DNA from: Capsulimonas sp039928515
GTDB lineage: Bacteria; Armatimonadota; Armatimonadia; Armatimonadales; Capsulimonadaceae
Assembly: GCF_039928515.1 (NCBI RefSeq)
Contig: NZ_JBDSSZ010000114.1
Direction: 5' to 3' (one strand)
Length of the DNA: 64,000 nt
Positions 25,954 to 35,201 of this stretch are shown here, piece after piece. A program made the position numbers and the translations under genes. How positions within the stretch are numbered: the first letter of the stretch is position 1; each line of letters opens with the position of its first letter. A model generated the notes under the pieces. The model worked only from the letters and a program-made list of their open reading frames with translations, had not been told where the DNA came from and did not search any database.

Positions 25954-27246
25954 ATGAATGAAGTATTAGAGCCAGAATTTACCAGCGCCGGCTACCTCGA
26001 TATGGAACTGCTGCGCTTCACGACGGCGGGCAGTGTCGACGACGGCAAGAGCACCCTCATCGGCCGCTTGCTGTACGACAGCAAGTCGATCTTCGACGAT
26101 CAGTACGACGCGATTAAAGAGTCCAGCGAGAAGCGCGGCGAGGAGTATGTCAACCTCGCGCTGCTCACCGACGGCCTGCGCGCCGAGCGCGAGCAGGGCA
26201 TTACGATCGACGTCGCCTATCGCTACTTCGCCACGCCCAAGCGCAAGTTTATCATCGCAGATACGCCCGGACACATCCAGTACACCCGTAATATGGTGAC
26301 GGGCGCGTCCACGGCGAACCTCGCGATCATCTTGATCGATGCCCGCAAAGGCGTGATCGAGCAGACCTGCCGCCACACGATTATCGCCTCTCTGCTGCGC
26401 ATTCCTCATGTTGTGGTCTGCGTCAACAAGATGGACCTGGTCGAGTACAAGCAAGAAGTGTTTGAAAGCATTCGGCGCGATTTCGAGGCGTTTGCCTCAC
26501 ACCTGGAAGTCACGGACCTGCACTTTATCCCGATCAGCGCTTTAAACGGCGATAACGTCGTGGATCGCTCCAAAAATATGGACTGGTATGACGGATCGAC
26601 GCTGCTGTCGGTGCTGGAGACCACGCACATTAGCAGCGACCATAACCATCTCGACGCGCGCTTTCCCGTGCAGTACGTAATTCGCCCCCAATCTACCGAG
26701 CATCATGATTATCGAGGCTACGCCGGCCGCATCGCCGGCGGCGTCTTCAAGCCGGGCGACGCCGTGACCGTGCAGCCGTCGGGATTCACCTCGCGTGTCA
26801 AGTCCGTCGATACATTCACGGAATCGCTTTCGGAGGCGTTCGCGCCGATGTCGGTGACGCTCACCCTGGAAGATGAGATCGATATCAGCCGGGGCGACAC
26901 AATCGTTGGCCTATCCGAATCCCAGCCGCAAGTCTCGCAGGACTTGGAGATCATGATCTGCTGGCTGAACGAACGAAAGCTGGCCCTGAACGGCAAGTAC
27001 ACGATCAAACATACGACGCGCGAAGCCCGCTGCATCGTCAAAGACATCCAGTACAAGCTCAACATCAGCAACATGGAGCGGATCACCGATGACAACGATG
27101 TCAATATGAACGACATCGCCCGCATCACCCTCCGCACCACCCAGCCGCTCGTGTTCGACAAATACGCGCGCAATCGCATCACCGGCAGCGTTATTCTCAT
27201 TGACGAAGCCACCAATACTACGGTCGGCGCCGGCATGATCGTATAA
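25954..27246 (+). CDS. cysN: Sulfate adenylyltransferase subunit 1 (CysN)
   Basis: A 430-residue EF-Tu-like GTPase subunit of ATP sulfurylase that couples GTP hydrolysis to sulfate activation. GTPase motifs: GSVDDGKS at 26-33, DTPGH near 105, NKMDL near 160. The two beta-barrel domains follow. It is shorter than the E. coli protein (475) and has no fused APS kinase (CysC) as found in many NodQ-type homologues. It is the second gene of the cysDN operon and is closed by a strong terminator. Confidence 0.95.
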   Translation: MNEVLEPEFTSAGYLDMELLRFTTAGSVDDGKSTLIGRLLYDSKSIFDDQYDAIKESSEKRGEEYVNLALLTDGLRAEREQGITIDVAYRYFATPKRKFIIADTPGHIQYTRNMVTGASTANLAIILIDARKGVIEQTCRHTIIASLLRIPHVVVCVNKMDLVEYKQEVFESIRRDFEAFASHLEVTDLHFIPISALNGDNVVDRSKNMDWYDGSTLLSVLETTHISSDHNHLDARFPVQYVIRPQSTEHHDYRGYAGRIAGGVFKPGDAVTVQPSGFTSRVKSVDTFTESLSEAFAPMSVTLTLEDEIDISRGDTIVGLSESQPQVSQDLEIMICWLNERKLALNGKYTIKHTTREARCIVKDIQYKLNISNMERITDDNDVNMNDIARITLRTTQPLVFDKYARNRITGSVILIDEATNTTVGAGMIV

Positions 27247-27275
27247 CGACATTTCTCTCTTGACTTGAGTCCACG

Positions 27276-27305
27276 CGCCTCGTCCTCACGGGCGAGGCGT
27301 TTTTG
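27276..27305 (+). terminator. Rho-independent terminator of cysDN
   Basis: CGCCTCG (27276-27282) pairs with CGAGGCG (27293-27299), followed by TTTTTT. Confidence 0.85.
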
Positions 27306-27395
27306 CTGCCAGCGTCTCCAATTTGATGATTGGGGCAGGAAAATCGCGATTTTATCACGAACACTTCCCCAGCCTCCCAATTTCAGGATTATCAT

Positions 27396-29420
27396 TTGCG
27401 AAGTATCCCGCGTATTATTCTGACCGCCTCGCTGCTGGCGGGCGCTTCCATAGCGCACGCTCAAGACCCGACGCCGGTTCCCACCCCCATCGCCGATCCG
27501 AACGCGGCCGCTGCCCCGCTCGCGATCCCGCCGCCGCCGCTCGCGACTCCTTCCGCTCCATTGAAGTCTCTGCCGCCAGTTTATCTCGACGACTCCAATG
27601 ACAGCTTCGGCATCGCGCAAAGCGAAGCGCGATCGCGCGGGCTTCAGGCGCGCATGCTGTGGATCGATGGGCTCGCCAATATCGACCGGATCAACAGCAC
27701 GGATAAGATCAAGGCGCTGACGGCGCAGATCAAAAATGCGGGCTTCAATATGATCGTGCTCGACGTGAAGCCGATCAATGGATTGACGCTCTATAAGAGC
27801 GCCTATGCGCCGCTGTCGCCGGGACGTGGCGGCAAGCGCTTCCCCGAGGGCTTCGATCCGCTCGCTGAGTTCCTGCGCGCCGCGCGTCCGCTGGGCTTGC
27901 AGGTCATCGCCAGCATGAACGCCTTCGCCGAAGGCCAGCTAGACTCGCCGTTGCCGCAGTCGCCCGGCTACGCCAACCCGCAGTGGCAAACGACGATCTA
28001 CGAATCCGTAACCCGCGTCGCCCCCTCAGGCTCTACAATCAATACTATCCTCGCCGGCGACACGCTCAATACGCTAAACGAAAACGGCGATCGCGTCACG
28101 ATCTATCAAGACTTATCAAAACTGAAAAGGGATCTCGACAGCCGGGGCAACGCCAGCCTGACGGTTGCGGTTCTGAACGCAGCGGGTCAGGTCATCGCCG
28201 TCGGCAACGGGCAGATGATGACCGTACCCACCACGGGAGCGCCCCCAGCCCCGCCTATTCCCGTACCGCCCCCAGCCACTGCGCCCACTCCGGACGGCGC
28301 GGCTCCCGACACGCCGCCCACGCCAGTCCACATCGTTCCTGCTCCCACCAGCAAGCTGGGACCGATGCCGACGAAACTAGGCAAGGGTGAGATGGCGCTG
28401 GTGGGAATCGCCGGCGCTTCGAACTTCCTCAACGCCTTCGCTCGGCTGGGCGTGACGATGACCGTGACCACTCAGCCGGACTTTCACCCCATCGGCAAAG
28501 GCTCAGCGCGCACCGGGCCGCTGATGGTGAACCCCAACGATCCGACAGTGCAGACCCGCCTGCTCAATATGGTTGGCGAGGTCGTGGGTTACGGCGTCGA
28601 CGGGATCATCTTCGACGATCGTTTGCGCTACGCCGGACTGAACGCCGATTTCGGCGACAAAACGCGCGCGGACTTTGAAACTTATGTCGGACATGCCGTA
28701 AAATGGCCCGACGACGTGTTCAAATACGCTTCCGACGATCTTCTTTCCCGGCGTATCGTCCCAGGCCCGCTCATGGAGACCTGGCTGCTCTGGCGCGCGA
28801 TCACGATCCGCAACTTCCTTGCGTCCGCCGGAGCGAAGGTCAAATCGCTGAACAAGAACGCCACCATCAGCGTCTATGTTGGATCGACCTACAGCGATTA
28901 TCCCAAGATGGGCGCGAACTGGGCGGCGGACGATTTCTCCGCCGGATATCGGTTCCTCACGCCAGGCTTTCAAAAAACAGGAATGGCCGGACTCGTCGAT
29001 TGGATGACGACCGGCTGCTACTACCGCGTCGGCCCGATGCACGATGCGAGCGACATTGGGCAGACTTCCAGCTATACCATCGAGGCGGCGGGGCAGTTCA
29101 GCAACCGGGCGGCGAATGACCGAACCTGGGTTTACGCGGGTCTTTCCCTGGAGATGTTCAACGGTCGGACAGAAGCGCTAAAAGGCGCATTGCAGGCGGC
29201 GGCCGCGACGACTCAGGGGATCATGGTCTTCGATCTGTCGCACAACATCGACCAGTTCTGGCCGGTGTTCAAGCAGGCGTTCGCGCAGCCGGCGCTGCCC
29301 CCGCATTCGTCGCCCGGCCTGCTGGATTCGGTCCGCGCCCAGCATGAGGCGCACAAAACATCCGGGACGCCGGATCCCCCCGTCATTGTATTTGGCGGCG
29401 CCTCCGGGACGGGGCTATAA
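27396..29420 (+). CDS. Secreted GHL10-type (family 10-like) glycoside hydrolase
   Basis: A 674-residue secreted protein. Signal peptide at about 1-22 (ends ...SIAHAQ), then a proline-rich stretch. The core resembles the GHL10/DUF187 TIM-barrel group (PF02638): LWIDGLANID, NAGFNMIVLDVKP, FDPLAEFLRAARPLGLQVIASMNAF, and later GVDGIIFDDRLRY. Between the barrel strands lies an inserted beta-domain and a long proline/threonine linker (about residues 280-330). The substrate of this group is uncertain; some act on bacterial wall or exopolysaccharide. TTG 27396 follows AGGA at seven nt and yields a good signal peptide; there is no ATG in this frame nearby. Confidence 0.75.
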   Translation: MRSIPRIILTASLLAGASIAHAQDPTPVPTPIADPNAAAAPLAIPPPPLATPSAPLKSLPPVYLDDSNDSFGIAQSEARSRGLQARMLWIDGLANIDRINSTDKIKALTAQIKNAGFNMIVLDVKPINGLTLYKSAYAPLSPGRGGKRFPEGFDPLAEFLRAARPLGLQVIASMNAFAEGQLDSPLPQSPGYANPQWQTTIYESVTRVAPSGSTINTILAGDTLNTLNENGDRVTIYQDLSKLKRDLDSRGNASLTVAVLNAAGQVIAVGNGQMMTVPTTGAPPAPPIPVPPPATAPTPDGAAPDTPPTPVHIVPAPTSKLGPMPTKLGKGEMALVGIAGASNFLNAFARLGVTMTVTTQPDFHPIGKGSARTGPLMVNPNDPTVQTRLLNMVGEVVGYGVDGIIFDDRLRYAGLNADFGDKTRADFETYVGHAVKWPDDVFKYASDDLLSRRIVPGPLMETWLLWRAITIRNFLASAGAKVKSLNKNATISVYVGSTYSDYPKMGANWAADDFSAGYRFLTPGFQKTGMAGLVDWMTTGCYYRVGPMHDASDIGQTSSYTIEAAGQFSNRAANDRTWVYAGLSLEMFNGRTEALKGALQAAAATTQGIMVFDLSHNIDQFWPVFKQAFAQPALPPHSSPGLLDSVRAQHEAHKTSGTPDPPVIVFGGASGTGL

Positions 29421-29525
29421 AGCGTGCGGAAAGACGCTCGTTCCGGGTATTATTACGGGTAACGGCGCGCGCCTCGCGCCGAGGTTTTCGACAAAGCTCC
29501 TTTGTGTCAATGAAGATGTAATCAT

Positions 29526-30374
29526 ATGAGTTACGGCTCCCCGCCCAACCCGATGGATCAGCTCCGCAATTTCGTACAACGCGGCGGCATTCCCGTGACG
29601 TACGCACTCTTAGTCGCCAATCTCGTGACGTTTTTTGCGATGTTTTTTGGGGGCCAAGGAGCCATTGCAAAGGTCTTCGGTTACCTTGCATTCGACAGCT
29701 TCAATTTCCTGACCAAGCCCTGGACGATCGTGACATACCCCTTAATTAGTAGTGATCTGTGGACACTGCTGATTGGCGGATTTTTCTTTTGGCTGACGGG
29801 CGGCAGTTTGGAGCGCGGTTGGGGCAGCGCCCGTTTCGCAAAATGGTTCTTCAGTCTCGCGGCGGTGTTTGCACTGTGCCTGGCCTTAGGCGAGCACCTT
29901 CTAAATACTCAGCGCCTTGTTCAAGGGCTCTATTTACCGCTTTCGGGAGTGATCGTGGCGTTCTGCGCCTTGAACCCCGAGCAGACGATGGTGCTGTACT
30001 GGATACCGATCCGTGCGCGTTATATGATCTTCATCGTGGCGATTTTTGTCTGGGTCACCTACGGTCCGCTGCTTGGTTTTTTCGCCTGCCTGGGAGTTCT
30101 CGCGGCATACGTTTACATGACCTATTTCAATACGTATGGAGGCCGTGGCTACGCCGTACGCAGCCCCGACCCGAAGATCCTGCATCTTCGGCCAAACCAG
30201 AAGACGATCCGCAAGGTCTCGCTCGACGGTTCGTCCCCGCGTGGTTTCTTTGATTTCGCGGGACGTCTGCGCGATTATCAGGAAAAGAAACGGCTTGAGC
30301 AGCTACTCAAGAACTCGGGATTTACGGACAAAAACGACTGGCTTGATGACGATCATCCCAAACGCCGGCGATAA
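29526..30374 (+). CDS. Rhomboid-family membrane protein lacking the catalytic histidine
   Basis: A 282-residue polytopic protein with about six helices in the rhomboid pattern: a TYPLISSDLWTLLIGGFFFWL segment matching the usual L1/TM2 region, LERGWGSARFAKWFF, then LSGVI in place of the GASG motif, with Ser140 retained, followed by ALNPEQTMVLYWIPIRARYM. In rhomboid proteases a histidine in TM6 completes the dyad; here the matching helix (GPLLGFFACLGVLAAY) has none. So it is probably a rhomboid pseudoprotease or a divergent protease. The C-terminal ~80 residues are a charged cytosolic tail. It is flanked by unrelated secreted-protein genes on the same strand. Confidence 0.7.
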   Translation: MSYGSPPNPMDQLRNFVQRGGIPVTYALLVANLVTFFAMFFGGQGAIAKVFGYLAFDSFNFLTKPWTIVTYPLISSDLWTLLIGGFFFWLTGGSLERGWGSARFAKWFFSLAAVFALCLALGEHLLNTQRLVQGLYLPLSGVIVAFCALNPEQTMVLYWIPIRARYMIFIVAIFVWVTYGPLLGFFACLGVLAAYVYMTYFNTYGGRGYAVRSPDPKILHLRPNQKTIRKVSLDGSSPRGFFDFAGRLRDYQEKKRLEQLLKNSGFTDKNDWLDDDHPKRRR

Positions 30375-30476
30375 GCGGCCCGCGCCGCCCAGAATGAAGT
30401 TGTTTCGCGCTTGACGACTCTAAATTTTAAATCATCCGCCTGATTACCCACCATGCCAATTCGAAGGAGAGTTTTG

Positions 30477-32300
30477 ATGAACAAGCGCCACGCCGGCTCA
30501 TGGACGGCTTGCGCCGCAGTCCTGACGGTCATGCTCCACCCTCTCTCAGCTGCCGCTCAAGCACCCGCAACTTCGGGCGCGGCGGCTCTGGATTCCGTGA
30601 CGCTTTACCGCAATAATCCCGAACGCACGGGATACACTTCTAAGACTCTGACGGCCCCGCTGTCGCTGTACTGGAAGTTCACGACCTCGGCCTCCACGGA
30701 TACACCCTCATCGCCGGTCGCGCAGGACGGCGTCGTCTATTTCGCCTGCGGTCCCGCCGTTTACGCCGTGCGCGAATCCGACGGAACTCAGGTATGGAAG
30801 TTCTCGTCGCCCGGCAAAGATCCAAAGTCGTTCAACAGCACGCCTGCGATTGACAATGGATTCTTGTACATAGGCAGCGACGATTATAACTTCTACAAGA
30901 TCGATATTAAAAACGGCCATCAAGTCTGGGCGTTCAAAGCAGCCTATGGAATCCGATCGCAGCCGATCGTTCAAAACGGCCTCGCGCTGTTTGGGACCGA
31001 AGACGGCGTCTGTTACGCCATAGACGTCAAAACCGGTCAGCCCGAATGGATGGCGCCGACGAACGGCTCCGTCACCGCGCCGCCGATCATGACGTCTCCT
31101 TCGACGGTGGTCTTTACCTCTTCGGACAACAGCCTCTACGCGTTCAATCCGATCACCGGTCGGTCGGCTTGGTCGGTAAAGCTACCAACCGATCCGACAC
31201 ACTCGCCGCCGCTTTACACGGGACGCGAGATTTTCGTCGCCGCAGACGAATACTTTTTCTGCCTGACAGGACGCACGGGCGCCACGCGCTGGCAAACCAA
31301 ACTTTCGTCGTCAATCACCACCCCGCTGGCGTATGCGAACGGCTCCATCTACTTCGCCACGCAGGACAGCAAGGTCGTGGCGATTTCGGATCGCGGCAAG
31401 ATTCAGTGGTCCACGGACATCGATTATACTACAAGCGCCACACCGCTTCTGGCGGGCAACACCCTGTTCCTCCCAACAGAGCGCGGGATCGTCTATGCGA
31501 TTTCCGCAAGCAACGGCCAAATCCTTTGGAGCTATGTCGTGCAGGCGGCCGGCACGGCAAAGCAGCCCAAGCTCGATTTCACGGATATCGCTTCAGCCCC
31601 GATCCTCGTCAATGGAGCCTTGTATGTTCTGAGTGACGACGGCAGCCTCTCCGCGTTCCGCGCTGACGCAACCGATCACGCCGCGCCGCTCTTCTCGAAG
31701 TTCACTCCGGCGGCTTCATCGATTGTCGGCGGCGTGCGCATCCCCTACAGCGCCTTGGTGATTGATGAAGGATCGGGCGTCGACCCCGCCACAGTCTCCA
31801 TGTCGGTGGACGGAACGGTTGTGCCTCCCGTAGGCTACGATCCCAGCTTCAACGGCGCCCATGTGATGACCGCCTTCAATGACACACAAGACCGCGTGCC
31901 TCACCTTAACGATGGAACGCATCAAGTCTTGATTACGGCTTCGGACTGGCGCGGCAACAAGTCGAGCGCCACATGGAGCTTCGTCGTTGACAACAAGCTC
32001 AATCCGGAAGACACTAAGGGCTACGTCCCATCCACTGCGCCCACGGCTCCCGGTCGGGGCAGCCAGCGCGGAGGACGAGGACAGCAGGGCAATCAAAACG
32101 GAAATCAGGGCGGCGCGCGCAATCCCGGCGGTAATAACAATACGCCTGGCCGCAACAATAATGGCGGCAATAACGGCGGGGGCTTCAACGGAGGCGGCGT
32201 AATCGCGCCGACACCGACGCCCGCTCCGACACCCACTCCGGTTCCCCCGACGCCTACTCCAGTACCCGGCGGCGGTGGGCCGCCTCCCCCGCCGATCTAG
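30477..32300 (+). CDS. Secreted PQQ-like beta-propeller protein with low-complexity tail
   Basis: A 607-residue exported protein. Signal peptide at about 1-28 (ends ...LSAAAQ). Residues ~50-405 are PQQ-type propeller blades (AVRESDGTQVWKF, YKIDIKNGHQVWAF, YAIDVKTGQPEW). A beta-sandwich, Ig-like domain follows (about 410-515). The last ~90 residues are Gly/Asn-rich, then proline-threonine repeats, ending in a run of prolines, as in wall-spanning stalks. ATG 30477 follows AAGGAGAG; ATG 30453 has no such site. Paralogous to the propeller gene at 11860. The next gene, dprA, begins 10 bp after its stop. Confidence 0.8.
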   Translation: MNKRHAGSWTACAAVLTVMLHPLSAAAQAPATSGAAALDSVTLYRNNPERTGYTSKTLTAPLSLYWKFTTSASTDTPSSPVAQDGVVYFACGPAVYAVRESDGTQVWKFSSPGKDPKSFNSTPAIDNGFLYIGSDDYNFYKIDIKNGHQVWAFKAAYGIRSQPIVQNGLALFGTEDGVCYAIDVKTGQPEWMAPTNGSVTAPPIMTSPSTVVFTSSDNSLYAFNPITGRSAWSVKLPTDPTHSPPLYTGREIFVAADEYFFCLTGRTGATRWQTKLSSSITTPLAYANGSIYFATQDSKVVAISDRGKIQWSTDIDYTTSATPLLAGNTLFLPTERGIVYAISASNGQILWSYVVQAAGTAKQPKLDFTDIASAPILVNGALYVLSDDGSLSAFRADATDHAAPLFSKFTPAASSIVGGVRIPYSALVIDEGSGVDPATVSMSVDGTVVPPVGYDPSFNGAHVMTAFNDTQDRVPHLNDGTHQVLITASDWRGNKSSATWSFVVDNKLNPEDTKGYVPSTAPTAPGRGSQRGGRGQQGNQNGNQGGARNPGGNNNTPGRNNNGGNNGGGFNGGGVIAPTPTPAPTPTPVPPTPTPVPGGGGPPPPPI

Positions 32301-32310
32301 AGCTAACCTG

Positions 32311-33447
32311 ATGACCATCGCAGATCCGACCGCCGGTAAACTCCGGCAGATCGCCTGGCTCCGAATGAACGCGCTTGAGTTTGCTCCCAAGCGCGTTCAC
32401 ACGCTTCTGGAGCGCTTTGGCGGCTCTCCCGAAACCGCATTTTCCGAGCCGGACTCCACGTGGCGCGACGCGCTGCCGGACCTCACGGCCAAACAGCTGG
32501 ATCGCCTGCGGAAGATCCGAGACCAGGATTTCTCCAAGGAACTCGCGTTTCTGGAGCGCTCCGGCGGCCGCGCCGTCGCCTTCACCGATCCCGACTATCC
32601 CACAAACCTCAAGCCGCTTCCAGACGCTCCGCCGGTTCTGATCGTGCGCGGCTCCTTCGTTTCCGAAGATAAGTTCAGCGTTGCGATTGTCGGCTCCCGC
32701 CGCGCCAGTTCCTATGGTCTGTCGCTGGCCCGCCGCTTCGCCGCCGAGCTTGCCGACCGCGGGCTCACCATCGTCTCCGGCGGCGCTCGCGGCGTGGACA
32801 CCCAGGCGCACCTCGGCGCTCTTGACGCCAAAGGCCGCACCATCGCTTTTTTAGGCTGCGGCGCCGATGTCAACTACCCGAGCGAAAATCGCACCCTCTT
32901 TGACAACATCGTCGCCTCCGGCGGCGCCGTCGCCTCCGAGTTTCCACTCGGAACCCGCCCCGAACCCTGGCGCTTTCCGGCGCGCAACCGCCTCATTTCT
33001 GGAACATCGCTCGGCGTGCTCGTCATCGAGAGCCCCATCGACAGCGGCTCCCTGATCACCGCCCGCGAAGCCGGCGACCAGGGCCGCGATGTCTTTGCAA
33101 TCCCCGGCCCCATCGACACCGGCCGCAACGCCGGTTGTCATAAGCTCATTCAGGACGGCGCCAAGCTCGTTCAAAACGTCGACGACATCCTCGAAGAACT
33201 CGGCGTCCTCACCCTGCGCTCCCCCGACGGCCCCACCAACCTCATCTCCGGCGCCCCCGTCCCCGCCAACCTCCCGCCCGAACAGCGCCGCGTCCTAGAG
33301 CTATTGACTCTCCAGCCACGCAACGTCGACAGCATGATTGTGGAGAGTAAGATGACGGCGCCTCAGGTCAGCAGCATCTTAACTCTGCTGGAGATGCGTG
33401 GGCTGGCGCGGCGCGTGCCGGGGAACGCCTTCGTGCGGGTGTTGTAG
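32311..33447 (+). CDS. dprA: DNA processing protein DprA
   Basis: A 378-residue DprA/Smf protein, which loads RecA onto incoming single-stranded DNA during natural transformation. The Rossmann core spans about residues 115-315, with AIVGSRRAS, IVSGGARGVD, FLGCGADVNYPSEN, RNRLISG and SGSLITAREA, all typical. The C-terminal ~60 residues are a winged-helix (DprA_WH) domain. An ATG at 32311 gives the family N-terminus (SAM-like, RLNAL-style helix); a longer GTG frame overlapping the upstream gene is not needed. Confidence 0.93.
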   Translation: MTIADPTAGKLRQIAWLRMNALEFAPKRVHTLLERFGGSPETAFSEPDSTWRDALPDLTAKQLDRLRKIRDQDFSKELAFLERSGGRAVAFTDPDYPTNLKPLPDAPPVLIVRGSFVSEDKFSVAIVGSRRASSYGLSLARRFAAELADRGLTIVSGGARGVDTQAHLGALDAKGRTIAFLGCGADVNYPSENRTLFDNIVASGGAVASEFPLGTRPEPWRFPARNRLISGTSLGVLVIESPIDSGSLITAREAGDQGRDVFAIPGPIDTGRNAGCHKLIQDGAKLVQNVDDILEELGVLTLRSPDGPTNLISGAPVPANLPPEQRRVLELLTLQPRNVDSMIVESKMTAPQVSSILTLLEMRGLARRVPGNAFVRVL

Positions 33448-33500
33448 CAGGGCCATACAATATAGCCAAGCTCGGTCATTGACATCGCACAGGGGGTCGC

Positions 33501-34649
33501 ATGCTTATCGGACTATCTGCACTGGAAGAAACGGACTGGTCGAGACTCCTTCATGCGTACGGACGCGCCGTTGATACGCCGGGACATCTCCGGGCGTTCT
33601 TGGAGTTCGACGCCGACGCGCGGGCGGCGGCGATGAGTCACTTGTGGGCTGCGATTCTCCATCAAGGCTCCGCATACACGGCAACACCAGCGGTCGCTCT
33701 GGTCCTAGTCGGTTTACTCGCCGACGAACGGATCGATCAAGGCGAACCGGGGCGAGCTCACGTCTTGTCCTTTTTGGGATACGTCGCCCAAGTCTTCGAC
33801 TATGCCGATCTGGATGTCGACAGCCTGAAGCGGTTGGCTGCCTTTGACGTTGAAGCATATCTAGACGCCTACGATGACGATGAGTCCGACAACGAAGAGG
33901 CCTCAAGCGCCTTATACGCCCGCACGATCCTCGGCTGTTATGAGGCCCGCCCGGTTATTATGCAAGTGATGCTCGACGCTCTGGGGCACAGCAGATCCGA
34001 AGTTCGAGTTGAGGCCGCCTGGGGAGCGTCGATCCTTGCCAATGACCCTTCGCTGAAGAACACAAAGCATGATATTGAGACGCAGTTATGGGCGCTCATC
34101 GAAACTGCTCCAACGATCGACGAGCGCTGTGCCTTAGTCCTGGCGCTCGGCGAACTTGGAATAAGACCCGTTCAGTTTCTGAACGAGAGCTCCCCTGCTC
34201 TCCGAATGTGCGCAGCACTTTCACCGGAACTCGCGGAGAACGAAGCTGCGCTTGAAGAGCTGGCGACGACACTCCGTCTCCACGCTTCCGAAATCGACAC
34301 CTGGTTTTCCGAAAGACCACCGCAGTTCGAGATGTCGCCGCGATTCTCAATCATCGAACGGCTCGCCAAGAACGTGAAAGACTTCGGCCAGATCGTCGAC
34401 GCGGCGGTTGCCGTGGCGCAGGTCGCAACGAAGCACACCGTCGACTACGACTGGGGGCCACTGCTGGCTATGGCGTTCGCCGACGGGTCGGGAAGTCCGT
34501 CTTCGGAGCCACAACGCCGCTATCTTGAGGCCCTGGTCGATCGGGAAGAGCTCTGGGATCCCGTGTACGCCAATCCACGAAGATGGTTCAAGAAGGCCGG
34601 ACTGCCATACGACCGCCAGGCATGCTTCGACCTTCTGATGTCAGTGTGA
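33501..34649 (+). CDS. HEAT-like repeat protein, unknown function
   Basis: A 382-residue soluble protein made of amphipathic helices, with HEAT-like features such as DALGHSRSEVRVEAAWGASIL and a second, weaker copy around LALGELGI. The central part is acidic. CAGGGGGTCGC precedes the ATG. It may be a protein-binding scaffold, or an immunity protein of a polymorphic toxin system, because similar HEAT proteins occur there; no toxin is adjacent. It is followed directly by a transposase remnant, which may have removed a neighbour. Confidence 0.55.
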   Translation: MLIGLSALEETDWSRLLHAYGRAVDTPGHLRAFLEFDADARAAAMSHLWAAILHQGSAYTATPAVALVLVGLLADERIDQGEPGRAHVLSFLGYVAQVFDYADLDVDSLKRLAAFDVEAYLDAYDDDESDNEEASSALYARTILGCYEARPVIMQVMLDALGHSRSEVRVEAAWGASILANDPSLKNTKHDIETQLWALIETAPTIDERCALVLALGELGIRPVQFLNESSPALRMCAALSPELAENEAALEELATTLRLHASEIDTWFSERPPQFEMSPRFSIIERLAKNVKDFGQIVDAAVAVAQVATKHTVDYDWGPLLAMAFADGSGSPSSEPQRRYLEALVDREELWDPVYANPRRWFKKAGLPYDRQACFDLLMSV

Positions 34650-34685
34650 CGCCCGCGAACGTCTGATCGTTCCGGGCGCCCATGT

Positions 34686-35130
34686 AATCCTGAGCGTTAA
34701 AGATGGCGCGAATATCCGCAGCCACGGGAGCCTTGAGTTCCTGTTTCGTGACGTACTTACTCGCATTCTGCTGAAGGTGGAACTGGCGGCGCTGCCAGGG
34801 AACACCACCCAGAACCGCACGCGTGGCCGCTTTGATCCCCTCGTGCGCATCGCTGACGACCAAGCGCACGCCGCAAAGACCGCGCGCCAGCAAGCTCTGA
34901 AGGAATGTGCGCCAATGCACCTCCTGTTCCGAAGTCGCTACCGACACACCCAGCACTTGTCGTTTGCCGTCCAGGTCCACGCCGATGGCGATCAGCACCG
35001 CCGCGCTCTGAACTACGCCGCCCTGACGCACTTTCTCGTAACGGGCGTCTAGATACAAATAGGCCAACTCTCCCAGGGGGCGCTCACGCCATTCTTTGAG
35101 GATGGCGTCCAGTTCCGCCGTCGCTCTGGA
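34686..35130 (-). mobile_element. IS256 (mutator-type) transposase remnant
   Basis: An internal piece of an IS256-family transposase, coded on the minus strand within the frame 34588-35205. It holds the first catalytic aspartate (YLYLDARYEKVR) and the second (VVSDAHEGIK), and the GVPWQRRQFHLQQN block just before. The N-terminal ~150 residues and the C-terminal part with the catalytic glutamate are missing; homology fades at both edges. No terminal inverted repeats are seen. It is inactive and marks an old insertion and rearrangement between the HEAT-like gene and nadR. Confidence 0.85.
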
Positions 35131-35201
35131 GAAGTAATCGACGACCATATTACCGCAATCAAAGAAAGCTATGGAGCGAAATCCTAAGCGAACAATTGTG
35201 T

